Source: Streptomyces luteolus | GTDB taxonomy: Bacteria > Actinomycetota > Actinomycetes > Streptomycetales > Streptomycetaceae | DNA length: 64,000 nt | Direction: 5' to 3' | NCBI RefSeq assembly: GCF_029968015.1 | Contig: NZ_JASCIS010000009.1 | Coordinates: 62,001-126,000 of the forward strand | Position numbers and translations under genes: made by a program | Shown here: piece after piece, positions 48,453 through 57,617 of the stretch | Layout of the letters: each line of letters starts with the position of its first letter | Position numbering within the stretch: position 1 is the first letter of the stretch | The notes under the pieces: generated by a model | What the model was told of the DNA's origin: nothing | The model's database searches: none | What the model saw: the letters and a program-made list of their open reading frames with translations, nothing else

Positions 48453-50069
48453 ATGCCCGCGATGCCCGCGATGCCCACGATGCCCGCACGGTCCTGGTGG
48501 GGCTGGGGCACCGATGCCGCCCAGCTCGGCCCCGAGGAGACGGCCGCCCTGGTCGGCCGGGTCGCGGCGCTGCTGCCCGGTCACGACCTGACCGACCACC
48601 CGCCGCCGGACCCGCTCACGCTCGGCGTCCCGAAGCCCCGGGTCACGCCGCCGCCCGCGCTCGCGGACCTCTGCTCCGCCGACCCGGTCGACCGGCTCGG
48701 CCACGCGCGCGGCAAGGCGTTCCGGGACGTCGTGCGGAACCTGCACGGGGACATCGCCCACGTTCCCGACCTCGTGCTCCGGCCGCGCACCGAGCAGGAC
48801 GTGGTCGACGTCCTCGACTGGTGCACGGCGACCGGGACCCCGGTCGTCCCGTACGGCGGCGGAAGTTCGGTCGTCGGCGGGGTCGAACCGCGCTTCGACA
48901 CACCCGCCGTCACCCTCGACCTGGAGCGGCTCGACCAGGTCATCGACGTCGACCCGGTGAGCCGCGCGGCACGGATCCAGGCCGGGGTCTACGGCCCGGC
49001 GCTCGAAGCGCGACTGCGGCCGCACGGGCTGACGCTGCGGCACTTCCCGCAGTCCTTCGAGTTCTCCACGCTCGGCGGCTGGCTCGCCACCCGCGCGGGC
49101 GGCCACTTCGCCACCCTCGCCACCCACATCGACGACCTCACCGAGTCCCTCCGCGTCGTCTCACCGGCCGGGGTCGGCGAGTCCCGGCGCCTGCCCGGTT
49201 CCGGAGCGGGCCCCTCCGCGGACCGGATGTTCCTCGGCTCCGAGGGCTCGCTCGGCGTGATCACCGAGGCCTGGATGCGGCTCCAGGACCGGCCGGTCTG
49301 GCAGCAGACCGGCACCGTCGGCTTCGACACGTACGACGACGCGGTCGCCGCCACCCGGGCGATCGCCCAGGCCGGCCTCCACCCCTCCAACTGCCGGCTC
49401 CTCGACCCCGCCGAAGCCCTCATGAACGCCGCCACGACCACCTCGGGCGGCCTGCTCCTGATCGGCTTCGAGTCCGCCGACCATCCGGTCGACGCCTGGC
49501 TCGACCGCGCCCTCGAACTGGTCCGCGACCACCGCGGCACCGTGCTCGCCCGCCGGGACCGCTCGAAGGGCACACCGGAGGAACGAGCCGGGGACGCGGC
49601 GCAGGCCTGGCGCTCGGCCTTCCTGCGGATGCCCTACCAGCGCGACGCCCTCGCCCGCCGCTCGCTGATCGTGGAGACCTTCGAGACCGCCTGCACCTGG
49701 GACGCCTTTCCCGCCTTCCACGCCGAGGTCACCGCCGCCGCGCAGCGGGCGATCGCCGAGGTCTGCGCCGGGCAGGGCCTCGTGACCTGCCGGTTCACCC
49801 ACGTCTACGCGGACGGCCCGGCGCCGTACTACGGCATCTTCGCGGCCGGACGCTGGGGCAGCACGGTGGCCCAATGGGACGAGATCAAGGCCGCCGTCTC
49901 CGCCGCGATCAGCGCGAGCGGCGGCACGATCACCCACCACCACGCCGTCGGCCGCGATCACCGCCCCTGGTACGACGAGCAGCGCCCCGAGCCGTTCCAC
50001 CAGGCACTGCGCGCGGCGAAGTCCGCGCTCGACCCGGCCGGCATCCTCAACCCCGGGGTGATCGTGTGA
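48453..50069 (+). CDS. FAD-binding oxidase (GlcD / alkyl-DHAP synthase-like)
   Basis: 538 residues; ATG preceded by gggagg. PCMH-type FAD domain: VPYGGGSSVVGGVEPRFD, GGWLATRAGGHF, FLGSEGSLGVITEAWMRL; C-terminal FAD-linked oxidase domain ending SALDPAGILNPGVIV. The His-rich THHHAVGRDH matches the C-terminal active site of alkyldihydroxyacetonephosphate synthases and related oxidases. The N-terminus contains three Met-Pro-Ala-type repeats. Divergent from the OleA-like operon; 240 bases between them hold three TTGAC boxes (48310-48345). Confidence 0.85.
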   Translation: MPAMPAMPTMPARSWWGWGTDAAQLGPEETAALVGRVAALLPGHDLTDHPPPDPLTLGVPKPRVTPPPALADLCSADPVDRLGHARGKAFRDVVRNLHGDIAHVPDLVLRPRTEQDVVDVLDWCTATGTPVVPYGGGSSVVGGVEPRFDTPAVTLDLERLDQVIDVDPVSRAARIQAGVYGPALEARLRPHGLTLRHFPQSFEFSTLGGWLATRAGGHFATLATHIDDLTESLRVVSPAGVGESRRLPGSGAGPSADRMFLGSEGSLGVITEAWMRLQDRPVWQQTGTVGFDTYDDAVAATRAIAQAGLHPSNCRLLDPAEALMNAATTTSGGLLLIGFESADHPVDAWLDRALELVRDHRGTVLARRDRSKGTPEERAGDAAQAWRSAFLRMPYQRDALARRSLIVETFETACTWDAFPAFHAEVTAAAQRAIAEVCAGQGLVTCRFTHVYADGPAPYYGIFAAGRWGSTVAQWDEIKAAVSAAISASGGTITHHHAVGRDHRPWYDEQRPEPFHQALRAAKSALDPAGILNPGVIV

Positions 50070-50354
50070 CTCCGCGCGGAGTCTGAGCCGGACGACTTCC
50101 GTGGCTTTGATGCCGGTGAAGACGGCCGTTGAAGCCGGTGACGTCGGCGCGCAGCGGCCAGTGCTCGGGTGCGGCCCCGGCCTTCGGGGTGGGGTGACCG
50201 GTGTCCTGCGGGATGTCCGTGACACCGGTCGGGGAGTCGAGGCCATCGCCGCGCGGTGGGCCGCCCCCCGGCACCGGCTCAGCGTCCGCGCAGCGGAGGT
50301 CTCCCTCGTGGCGGCCTGACGTCGCGGCAGGCCGTCGTGGCCTGCCGCCGCCCG

Positions 50355-51020
50355 TCACTCGCCCCCGGACCCGGAAGGGAACGCCGCAGGCCTGCGCAGC
50401 AGCCACTGCCCGAACGTCCGGCGCGGGGGCCGCACCACCACATTGCCGTGGGCCTTCTGGCCGACCAGCTCCACGCGGAGCCTGGTCGGCGTGCCCGGGG
50501 GCTTGCGCATGCGGCGGCGTCGGAGCTTGCAGTGCACCAGGGTCAGGCCGTCCACGTCGACCTCGATGCCCGGCCCGGTGATCAGCGTCAGGCTCTTGCC
50601 CGCCATGGCCACGTCGATCCGCACCGTGTCCTGGGTGATCACCGCCTCGGTGAAGTCCAGCGTCACGTCGCACCAGGTCACCGCCAGCTCAAGCCGCCGC
50701 GGCAGCACCCAGCGCCCCGTACGCTCCACGGCGCCGCTGAAGACCTGCTCGATCCGGACGACGTCCTTGGGTTCCGCGACCGCCGCGGCGGCACCGCTCA
50801 CCGCGGGCAAGTCTGCGGTGAGTACGGCCAGTTCGCCCAGGGTCCGCGCCGACAGGGCGACTTCCAGGCGCTCGTCCAACTCGTCCGCGCTCAGCAGGCC
50901 GTCCCCCGCCGCGATCCGCAGGACGTCCACCACCCGGTCCCGGTCCGCGTGCGAGGCTCGCAGCGCGGGCGACGAGCCGGGAGCGGGCTGCTTCCCCGTG
51001 GGTGAGATCTCTCCCGACAT
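50355..51020 (-). CDS. DUF1707 (SHOCT-like) domain protein
   Basis: 221 residues. ALRASHADRDRVVDVLRIAA and GLLSADELDERLEVALSARTL are the DUF1707 domain, followed by a beta-rich C-terminal part (ITQDTVRIDVAMAGKSLTLI, GIEVDVDGLTLVHC). Soluble. Common in actinomycetes, function unknown. A TATCGCGATA palindrome lies 64 bases ahead of the ATG. The preceding 285 bases (50070-50354) hold nothing recognised. Confidence 0.8.
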   Translation of the reverse strand: MSGEISPTGKQPAPGSSPALRASHADRDRVVDVLRIAAGDGLLSADELDERLEVALSARTLGELAVLTADLPAVSGAAAAVAEPKDVVRIEQVFSGAVERTGRWVLPRRLELAVTWCDVTLDFTEAVITQDTVRIDVAMAGKSLTLITGPGIEVDVDGLTLVHCKLRRRRMRKPPGTPTRLRVELVGQKAHGNVVVRPPRRTFGQWLLRRPAAFPSGSGGE

Positions 51021-51081
51021 GCTTCCTTCCAGGTCCCTTCGAACGTCTCCGCGCGGCGTGGCGCACCCATCAGGCTAACGC

Positions 51082-51093
51082 TATATCGCGATA
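51082..51093 (-). promoter_or_regulatory. TATCGCGATA palindrome upstream of the DUF1707 gene
   Basis: tatatcgcgata includes the perfect 10-base palindrome TATCGCGATA (51084-51093) in an otherwise very GC-rich gap, about 64 bases ahead of the DUF1707 start. Position fits an operator overlapping the -10 region. Regulator unknown. Confidence 0.45.
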
Positions 51094-51257
51094 GAAGTCC
51101 CTCCCCGGTGCCGGGAAACGGTTCAAGTCCCCTGCCCGTACGAGGCGTTGGCCGCGGTCGTCCGCGGAGCCGGAGACGCCCGGAGCGCCGAGAGCCCGGC
51201 GCGCCCAACCCGCGACGGTGTCTGCGGGCTGTGGTGCGCCGGGCTCTGCGGGCTACC

Positions 51258-51329
51258 GGACCTCAGGTCACATCGGGTCCTTCGGACCCTCCGGGACCTC
51301 AGGTCACATCGGGTCCTTCGGACCCTCCG
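51258..51329 (-). repeat. 36-bp tandem duplication over the csbD end
   Basis: Two exact adjacent 36-base copies (51258-51293, 51294-51329). The second contains the last codons and the stop of the CsbD gene, so the first is a duplicate of the gene end lying downstream of it. Confidence 0.9.
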
Positions 51330-51504
51330 GCATGGAGCCGCGCGCCTTGCGGGCACGCTCCTCGGCCTTTCCGCGGACCTTCTTCGCCTCGCCGCGGGCC
51401 TGATCGGCCTTGCCCTCGAATTCCTGCTTGCGGTCGCCGGTGACCTTGCCGGCTACTTCCTTGGCCTTGCCCTTTGCCTTGTCCATGCCGCCCTTGTCGG
51501 CCAT
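51304..51504 (-). CDS. CsbD family stress protein (second copy)
   Basis: 66 residues: [20 protein letters not shown], then EFEGKADQARGEAKKVRGKA. gaggaggaacc ribosome-binding site. Close to the copy at 6628-6819. Highly charged, presumably unfolded; a general-stress protein. Confidence 0.9.
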   Translation of the reverse strand: MADKGGMDKAKGKAKEVAGKVTGDRKQEFEGKADQARGEAKKVRGKAEERARKARGSMPEGPKDPM

Positions 51505-51643
51505 GGTTCCTCCTCGTCCGGAAACAGAGTCCGGGATGTTCGTCGGAAGCTTGCGGATCCAACGTAGGACGGGTCGGCCGATCGCACACTTCAGGAAGTC
51601 ACTGTCCGTGGTGGGCGGTTCGGCGCGCGGGGCGCGGGCTCGC

Positions 51644-52033
51644 TCAGTGACCGCCCTGCGAGCCCCGCAGGAAGCGGGCGGCGGCGGTCCGAACGGTGGC
51701 CGCCGTCGCGTCCGGGACCGGATCGGTCACGGCGACCCGGGCGAACGGGGCGGCCGCCGCGTGCAGGTCGACACAGATCACCGGCCCCGACCGGGGGCGG
51801 AGCGCGACGAAGTCCTTGGTGCCGGACACGTCCCGTACGCCGATGCAGAGCGCGTCGGGGATCCACGTCCCCCGGCCCTGCGTGCCGCGCAGCACCCGCC
51901 ACCAGGAAGGGTCCGCCGTAACCTGCTCGACCGCCCCGAGCGGTACGTGGACGTCGCCGCGGCGCGCCGCGAGCTTCTCCCACCAGGACAGCCGGACGAT
52001 CAGCTCGCCCTTCCGGACCACCAACCGCGCCAT
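51644..52033 (-). CDS. hypothetical protein, PH-like beta-rich
   Basis: 129 residues from ATG with ggaggg ten bases ahead. MARLVVRKGELIVRLSWWEK, GDVHVPLGAVEQVTADPSWW and TWIPDALCIGVRDVSGTKDF give a beta-rich PH-like pattern known from small Streptomyces proteins of unknown function. No catalytic motif. Confidence 0.65.
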   Translation of the reverse strand: MARLVVRKGELIVRLSWWEKLAARRGDVHVPLGAVEQVTADPSWWRVLRGTQGRGTWIPDALCIGVRDVSGTKDFVALRPRSGPVICVDLHAAAAPFARVAVTDPVPDATAATVRTAAARFLRGSQGGH

Positions 52034-52141
52034 GGCCGTCACACCCTCCGCTCGGCGTTCCGCCCGCATGACCAGGATATTCCGCGCCGTGACACTCGGG
52101 TCGTTCCGAGCGGATACTTCCCATACGCTGGATTAGTTCCG

Positions 52142-52224
52142 TTTCCTACCTCTTCTCCTTTCTTCTCTCTTTTCTTCTCTTCCCTCTCTTCACCTTCCCT
52201 CTTCCCTGCTCTCTCCCGCCCTCT
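52142..52224 (+). other. polypyrimidine tract
   Basis: 83 bases with only five purines on the plus strand, including 43 uninterrupted pyrimidines (52149-52191). It lies directly ahead of the VOC gene (start 52248) in a region otherwise about 70 percent GC. Such tracts can form triplex or block replication; here it sits where the promoter or leader should be. Confidence 0.85.
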
Positions 52225-52247
52225 GTCGCGGTGGAACGGAGGATTCC

Positions 52248-53048
52248 GTGGTTCTGGTGGCAGCGGATGTGATCGGCGCCCCGTGCTGGTTGAGCCTCGT
52301 GGCACGTGACCGCGAGGCCGCGGAGCGCTTCTACGGTGCGGTGCTCGGCTGGACGTTCCGGCAAGGGGGCATGTTCGGCCGGGCCTTCTCGCTGGCGGAG
52401 GACGAAGGCGTTCCGGTGGCCGGGATCGGCGCGGTGGCCGGGGAGTTCGCCGTACCGGTGGTGTGGACGCCGTACTTCGCCGTCGACGAGGCCGACGCCG
52501 CGGTCGCGCGGGTGCGCGAGCGCGGAGGCACGGTCGGCGTGGGGCCGGTCACCTACCCCGCCGGCGGGCGGGCGGCCCTGGTGACCGACCGGGAGGGCGC
52601 CGTCTTCGGCATCTGGGACGGGGACGTCCTGTCCGAGTGGACCATCGGCGCGGAGCGCTCGCCCGCCTGGATCGAACTCCACGCCCGCAACGCCTTCGAC
52701 TCGGCGATCTTCTACGGAGAGGTCCTCGGCTGGGGCGAGGGCGACGGCGACAGCAGCTGCGCCACCTCGTACGAGGAGGACCAGGTGGTGCTCCGGCGGC
52801 AGGGGCGCCCGGTCGCCCGCATGAACAGCGGCCCCGTGGAACAGGCGGCGCCGAAACCGCAGCTCCGGCCCCGCTGGCTGGTCCACTTCAGGGTCGAGGA
52901 CCTGGACGAGGCGGTGTCCCGCGCCCTGGAGCACGGCGGCAGCACGCTCCCCGACGCGGACTGGGTCGACGGCCCCACCCGGCAGGTGACCGTGCGGGAC
53001 CCCGACGGCGCCCTGTTCACCCTGGACCAGGCGACGGACGCCGACTGA
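52248..53048 (+). CDS. VOC family protein, two glyoxalase-like domains
   Basis: 266 residues from GTG with acggagg ahead. Domain 1 (about 8-125): GAPCWLSLVARDREAAERFY, AVLGWTFRQGG. Domain 2 (about 135-262): SPAWIELHARNAFDSAIFYG, EVLGWGEGDG, VHFRVEDLDEAVSRALEHGG. Two-domain VOC proteins of this type occur as hydroxylases, resistance or detoxification proteins in Streptomyces. Metal ligands are not assignable by eye. Confidence 0.8.
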   Translation: MVLVAADVIGAPCWLSLVARDREAAERFYGAVLGWTFRQGGMFGRAFSLAEDEGVPVAGIGAVAGEFAVPVVWTPYFAVDEADAAVARVRERGGTVGVGPVTYPAGGRAALVTDREGAVFGIWDGDVLSEWTIGAERSPAWIELHARNAFDSAIFYGEVLGWGEGDGDSSCATSYEEDQVVLRRQGRPVARMNSGPVEQAAPKPQLRPRWLVHFRVEDLDEAVSRALEHGGSTLPDADWVDGPTRQVTVRDPDGALFTLDQATDAD

Positions 53049-53235
53049 GGCCCCTCCCGACAGCGCTTACCAGCAAGGGAGTTGGGAGCCGGGCACGAGG
53101 TCGCTCCGGGGCATGGGCCGGGTGCGACGCCTACGCCGAGCCGCTTCTCGAATGCCCTGGAAGAACTTCGCCACTCCCTGCGCCGCGATGCCACCGACCA
53201 CGGAACGGCCCCGCGCCGTAAGGCAGTTGAGGTAG

Positions 53236-54129
53236 TCACAAACCCGAGCGCACGACGGCCACCGGGCAGTGCGCGTGGTGGAGGAGTGCCTGGCTGACCG
53301 AGCCGAGCAGCAGTCCGGTGAACCCGCCGTGTCCGCGAGCGCCGACCACGACCAGCTGGGCCCGGCCGCTCGCCTCGATCAGCACGGGTCGCGTACGGCC
53401 CCGGACCAGGCTCGGGCGCACGGCCACGTCCGGGTAGTGCCCGCGGAGCCCGGCGAGCGCCTCGGCGAGCAGCCGTTCCTCCGTCGCCCGCAACTCGTCG
53501 ATGTCACCGAGCACTTCGAGCACGTCCACCGGGCTGCCCGGCACCATCTCACCGTGGTCGCTCCAGGTGGTCCACGCGTGCAGCGCCTCAAGCCCGGCGC
53601 CCCGCAGCGAGGCCTCGGCGAACGCGAAGGACAGCGCCCCGCGCCCCTGCGGCGAACCGTCCACGGCCACGAGCACCGGACCGTCCCGCACCTCCGTGCC
53701 GCGTACGACAAGGACCGGGCAGTGGGCGTGCGCGGCCAGCTGGACGGCCGTCGACCCGAGCAGCAGTTGGGCGAAGCCGCCCGTGCCCCGGTGGCCAAGC
53801 ACCACCAGCTGGGCCGTGCGCGACTCCGCCTCCAGGGTGCCCACCGCCGCACCGGCGATCACCGCGTGCCGCGTCACCACCCCGGGAGCCGCGCGCCGGG
53901 CCCGGACTGTGGCCTCGGCCAGGAGCGCCTCGACCGATTCCTGGACGCCGCCGCTGGGCGGGCCGAGGACCGACGGGCCGGGCGGTACGTGCATCGCGGG
54001 CCACAGGAAGGCGTGCACGACCCGCAGCTCCGTGTCCCGCAGGAGCGCCTCCCGGGCCGCCGCTTCCACCGCGGCCCACGCCGACGCGGAGCCGTCGACC
54101 CCGACCACCACCGGAGCGGAGCTCACCAC
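53236..54129 (-). CDS. universal stress protein, two UspA domains
   Basis: 297 residues, GTG start after ggagagg. Each half shows the ATP-binding G-X2-G-X9-G(S/T) motif: GHRGTGGFAQLLLGST and GARGHGGFTGLLLGSVS; each begins with a VAVDGS-type strand. Tandem Usp proteins of this length are common in actinobacteria and respond to stress and dormancy. Divergent from terC. Confidence 0.9.
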   Translation of the reverse strand: MVSSAPVVVGVDGSASAWAAVEAAAREALLRDTELRVVHAFLWPAMHVPPGPSVLGPPSGGVQESVEALLAEATVRARRAAPGVVTRHAVIAGAAVGTLEAESRTAQLVVLGHRGTGGFAQLLLGSTAVQLAAHAHCPVLVVRGTEVRDGPVLVAVDGSPQGRGALSFAFAEASLRGAGLEALHAWTTWSDHGEMVPGSPVDVLEVLGDIDELRATEERLLAEALAGLRGHYPDVAVRPSLVRGRTRPVLIEASGRAQLVVVGARGHGGFTGLLLGSVSQALLHHAHCPVAVVRSGL

Positions 54130-54337
54130 GCCTCTCCTTCACCGCCGTACGTGCCCTCTTCCCAGCTTCGTACGAGCGGTGGGCCCGCGCACCCGAGCGC
54201 GCCCGGCCCCCGCACCCGATCGCGCCCGGCCCCGCACGCGAGCACGCCCGCCGCTCCCTCCATGGCGTCCGGCCGCGCCGGAAGGGGCGGTGTGCCGCAG
54301 ACTGTTGTAAAGGGCCGGCGCGCCGTCGGCTCCGGGG

Positions 54338-55309
54338 ATGGTGGCCGGTGTGCTCGAAGTCCCGCTCTGGCTATGGGGTGCGTTCGCCGCGACCGTGGTG
54401 GTGTCGTTGGCGGTCGATCTGCTGGCCCACCGCAGCGCACATGTCATCGGATTCAAGGAAGCCGCCGCCTGGAGCGGACTCTGGGTCGGCCTCGCGCTGA
54501 TCTTCGGCGGCATCGTCTTCCTCGTACTCGGTACGACGGCGGGGACCGAGTACACGACCGCCTGGCTGCTCGAGAAGAGCCTGTCGGTGGACAACCTGTT
54601 CGTCTTCGCCGTGATCTTCGCCTACTTCAAGGTGCCCCGCGCCTACCAGCACCGCGTCCTGTTCTTCGGCGTCATGGGCGCGCTCGTGTTCCGCGCCGTG
54701 TTCCTCTCCCTCGGCGTGGCCGTGGTCAGCAGGTTCACCGCCGTGCTCTACGCGTTCGCCGCCGTCCTCTTCTACAGCACGTACAAGCTGCTCAGGGAGG
54801 AAGAGGAGTTCGATCCCGGCCGCAGCTTCGCGGTCCGCGCCCTGCGGAAGATCGTCCCCGTAAGCGACGAGTACGCCGGTGCGAAGTTCTTCGTGAAAGA
54901 GGCCGGTAAACGTGTGGCCACACCGCTGCTCGCGGTGATCGCGGCCATCGAGGCGGCCGACCTGATCTTCGCCGTCGACAGCGTCCCGGCGGTTCTCGCC
55001 GTCAGCGACGACGCGTTCATCGTCTACACCAGCAACGCCTTCGCGATCCTCGGCCTGCGCGCGCTGTACTTCCTGCTCTCGGGCCTGCTCGACCGCTTCC
55101 ACTACCTCAACACCGGGCTCGCGATCATCCTGTCCTTCATCGGCGTCAAACTGATCCTTCAGGCCTCGCACAAGCTGATCAGCCCGGCCATCCCGGAGAT
55201 TCCGTCCCCGGTGAGCCTCGCGGTCATCGTCGTCGTCCTGGCCGTGTCCATCGTCCTCAGCATCCGCCGACCGCCCGCACGGGCCCCAGATTCCGGCGAT
55301 TCGGACTAA
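54338..55309 (+). CDS. TerC/Alx family membrane protein
   Basis: 323 residues, eight or nine helices. Signature segments: LEKSLSVDNLFVFAVIFAYF and AAIEAADLIFAVDSVPAVLA, each with the paired acidic residues of the TerC family, plus SNAFAILGLRALYFLLSGLL. Associated with manganese or tellurite homeostasis. ATG 54338 chosen; GTG 54350 is an in-frame alternative. Confidence 0.9.
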   Translation: MVAGVLEVPLWLWGAFAATVVVSLAVDLLAHRSAHVIGFKEAAAWSGLWVGLALIFGGIVFLVLGTTAGTEYTTAWLLEKSLSVDNLFVFAVIFAYFKVPRAYQHRVLFFGVMGALVFRAVFLSLGVAVVSRFTAVLYAFAAVLFYSTYKLLREEEEFDPGRSFAVRALRKIVPVSDEYAGAKFFVKEAGKRVATPLLAVIAAIEAADLIFAVDSVPAVLAVSDDAFIVYTSNAFAILGLRALYFLLSGLLDRFHYLNTGLAIILSFIGVKLILQASHKLISPAIPEIPSPVSLAVIVVVLAVSIVLSIRRPPARAPDSGDSD

Positions 55310-55318
55310 CATTAAAAA

Positions 55319-55594
55319 ATGGGTAAAGAACAGCATGAGACGGGTCCGCAGGGCGAACTGCTGTGCCCGGTCTGCAAGCAGCACGTGGACTTGATCGTCA
55401 AGAGGCGCCACAAGACTCTCGGCGCCTACGTACCCGTCTGGGCGGCGGGTCCCTGCCACAACCCCGACTGCCCCGAGTACTTGGAGCCGCACGAGCACGC
55501 GGAACTCACGCAGCAGGCGCAGCAGGCGCAGCAGGCGATGCGCGCGGAGCAGGCGGCGCGCGGGGAACGGGGTGAGCCGCAGAAGAACGGCTGA
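55319..55594 (+). CDS. small zinc-ribbon-like protein
   Basis: 91 residues. LLCPVCKQHVDLIVKRRH and GPCHNPDCPEYLEPHEH give a CXXC...CX4C zinc-ribbon pattern; the C-terminus is a Gln/Ala/Glu-rich coil. Starts ten bases after the terC stop in a short AT-rich patch, so it is probably co-transcribed. Function unknown. Confidence 0.6.
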   Translation: MGKEQHETGPQGELLCPVCKQHVDLIVKRRHKTLGAYVPVWAAGPCHNPDCPEYLEPHEHAELTQQAQQAQQAMRAEQAARGERGEPQKNG

Positions 55595-55844
55595 CCCGCG
55601 CCAGGCGGTCGTCGCCGTCGAGCACGACAGGACCTGCCCCGACGCGGCGACGCAGGGCTGCTGCGCGCCGTCCGCCGGAGCCGGGGCTCGTCCCGGGCAT
55701 GCCCACGCGGCCGAGGCGGGGGGCTGCGAGGCGGCCCGCGCCTGCTGTTCCGACTGACTCGGGCTCTGGCGGCGGTGCTTGCCGTCCGATGCGAACGAGG
55801 CGTGCGCGAGGGGTTGACGCGCTGGAAGCCGGACGCGACTGTGT

Positions 55845-55877
55845 TGCGCATTAAGCGCACTGTTGCGTGTAACGCAA
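55845..55877. promoter_or_regulatory. two inverted repeats upstream of the BCCT gene
   Basis: TTGCGT-GTA-ACGCAA (55863-55877) is a perfect inverted repeat. TGCGC-ATTAA-GCGCA (55845-55859) lies 19 bases away, both preceded by TGTTGCG. They lie 50-82 bases ahead of the transporter ATG. The same motif recurs at 57773, 60026 and 60248, so a shared regulator of the betaine module is likely. The rest of the 332-base gap 55595-55926 holds nothing recognised. Confidence 0.7.
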
Positions 55878-55926
55878 TTTGAGATGCGCTTCGAGAGACC
55901 CCGGCACCCCTCCCGGAAGGCTTCGG

Positions 55927-57600
55927 ATGAGCAACGCGACGACGGAGAAGAAGAGTGCGGTCGGGGCGCGGTCGGACCCCGCGGTCCTCTATCTGTCCGT
56001 GACGCTGGCGGCCCTGTTCGTGGCCTGGGGGGTCTTCTTCACCGACAACCTCGCCCGCGTCGCGGACGCGACCCTGGGCCGGATCATCGAGAACTTCGGC
56101 TGGCTCTTCGTCCTGGCCATCGCCGGATTCGTCCTCCTCGCCGTCTCTCTGGCCCTGAGCCGGTTCGGCGACATCCGGCTCGGAAAGGACCACGAACGAC
56201 CGGAGTTCCGTACCGCCTCCTGGGTCGCGATGATGTTCAGCGCCGGCATGGGCATCGGCCTGATGTTCTACGGGGCGAGCGAACCGGTCATGCACGTCTC
56301 CAGCCCGCCGCCCGGCACCGCCGAGGCGGGCACGCGGCAGGCGGCCCGAGTGGCCCTGGAGTACTCGTACTTCCACTGGGCGATCCACCCGTGGGCGCTG
56401 TACGGGGTCGCGGGGCTCGTGCTCGCGTACTTCGGATTCCGCAAGGGCGGCAGCAACCTGATCAGCTGCGCCTTCCGGCCGCTGATCGGTGACCGGGTGG
56501 ACGGGCCCGTGGGCAAGTCGATCGACATCCTCGCGATCTTCGCCACGCTCTTCGGCTCCGCCGTGTCCCTCGGCCTGGGGGCGATGCAGATCAACAGCGG
56601 GCTCGACGCGGTCTGGGGCATCCGGAGTTCCACCGCCCTCGCCGTCTCGATCATCGCCGTGCTGACCGTGCTGTTCGTGCTCTCCGCGCTGTCCGGCGTG
56701 CACCGCGGCATCCAGTGGCTCAGCAACGGCAACATGGTGCTCGCCGGTGTCCTCCTCGCGTTCGTCTTCGTCGCGGGTCCCACGGTGTTCATCCTCAACA
56801 GCCAGACCGAGGCGCTCGGTGGCTATCTGGCCTCGCTCCCGGAGATGAGCTTCAGGACGGGAGCCTTCGGCGGCGGCGAATGGCTCTCGGGCTGGACCGT
56901 CTTCTACTGGGCGTGGTGGATCTCGTGGACGCCGTTCGTGGGCATGTTCATCGCCCGCATCTCGCGCGGCCGCACGATCCGGCAGTTCATCTTCGGAGTG
57001 ATCCTCGCGCCGAGCCTGGTGAGCGTCGTGTGGTTCGCGGTCCTCGGCGGTACGGCGATGAACCAGGAGTTGCACGGCGCCCGACTGTCCGAGGCCGTCG
57101 CCACGGGGGAGGAGGCGGGCCTGTTCGCCACGCTCGCCAACCTGCCCTGGTTCCCGGTCACTTCCGTGGCCGTGATCATCCTGGTCGGCCTGTTCTTCGT
57201 CAGCGGGGCGGACGCCGCGTCCCTGGTGCTCGCGACGCTCTCCTGCCGGGGCAGCGCGAACCCCAGCCGGGTCGTCGTGATCCTCTGGGGCGCGCTGACC
57301 GGCCTGGTCGCCGCGGTCCTGCTGCTCGCGGGCGGCCTTGAGGCGGTCAAACAGGTGGCTGTCATCGCGGCCTTCCCGTTCCTGTTCGTGATGATCGGCA
57401 TGTGCGTCTCGCTGGTGAAGGCCCTGCGTGCCGAGCCGCGCCGCGAGCGGTCCCCGGAACCGGCGGGAGTGGAGGAGGGCGACGAGCAGCCCGACGACAA
57501 GGCCGACGACAAGCCCGACGACAAGGCCGACGACAAGCCCGGCGAGCAGCCCGCCCCTGTCGCGACCGGGGTCCTGGCGGGCTCCCGCACGGACGACTGA
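55927..57600 (+). CDS. BCCT family transporter (betaine/choline/carnitine)
   Basis: 557 residues, twelve helices. GMGIGLMFYGASEPVMH is the BCCT signature and WTVFYWAWWISWTPFVGMF the conserved Trp-rich substrate helix. The cytoplasmic C-terminus has an Asp/Lys repeat (DDKADDKPDDKADDKP) likely to sense osmolarity. Adjacent genes demethylate glycine betaine and handle one-carbon units, so uptake of betaine is the expected role. ggaagg ahead of the ATG. Confidence 0.9.
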   Translation: MSNATTEKKSAVGARSDPAVLYLSVTLAALFVAWGVFFTDNLARVADATLGRIIENFGWLFVLAIAGFVLLAVSLALSRFGDIRLGKDHERPEFRTASWVAMMFSAGMGIGLMFYGASEPVMHVSSPPPGTAEAGTRQAARVALEYSYFHWAIHPWALYGVAGLVLAYFGFRKGGSNLISCAFRPLIGDRVDGPVGKSIDILAIFATLFGSAVSLGLGAMQINSGLDAVWGIRSSTALAVSIIAVLTVLFVLSALSGVHRGIQWLSNGNMVLAGVLLAFVFVAGPTVFILNSQTEALGGYLASLPEMSFRTGAFGGGEWLSGWTVFYWAWWISWTPFVGMFIARISRGRTIRQFIFGVILAPSLVSVVWFAVLGGTAMNQELHGARLSEAVATGEEAGLFATLANLPWFPVTSVAVIILVGLFFVSGADAASLVLATLSCRGSANPSRVVVILWGALTGLVAAVLLLAGGLEAVKQVAVIAAFPFLFVMIGMCVSLVKALRAEPRRERSPEPAGVEEGDEQPDDKADDKPDDKADDKPGEQPAPVATGVLAGSRTDD

Positions 57601-57617
57601 GCGCCCGGCCGCAACGG

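Noticed and set aside
50101..50319. Small plus-strand frame in the gap after the FAD oxidase
   Set aside because: No ribosome-binding site, no recognisable fold, and composition like other non-coding GC-rich stretches.
51258..51329. Direct repeats as attachment sites of a mobile element
   Set aside because: Adjacent identical copies with nothing between them and no integrase nearby.
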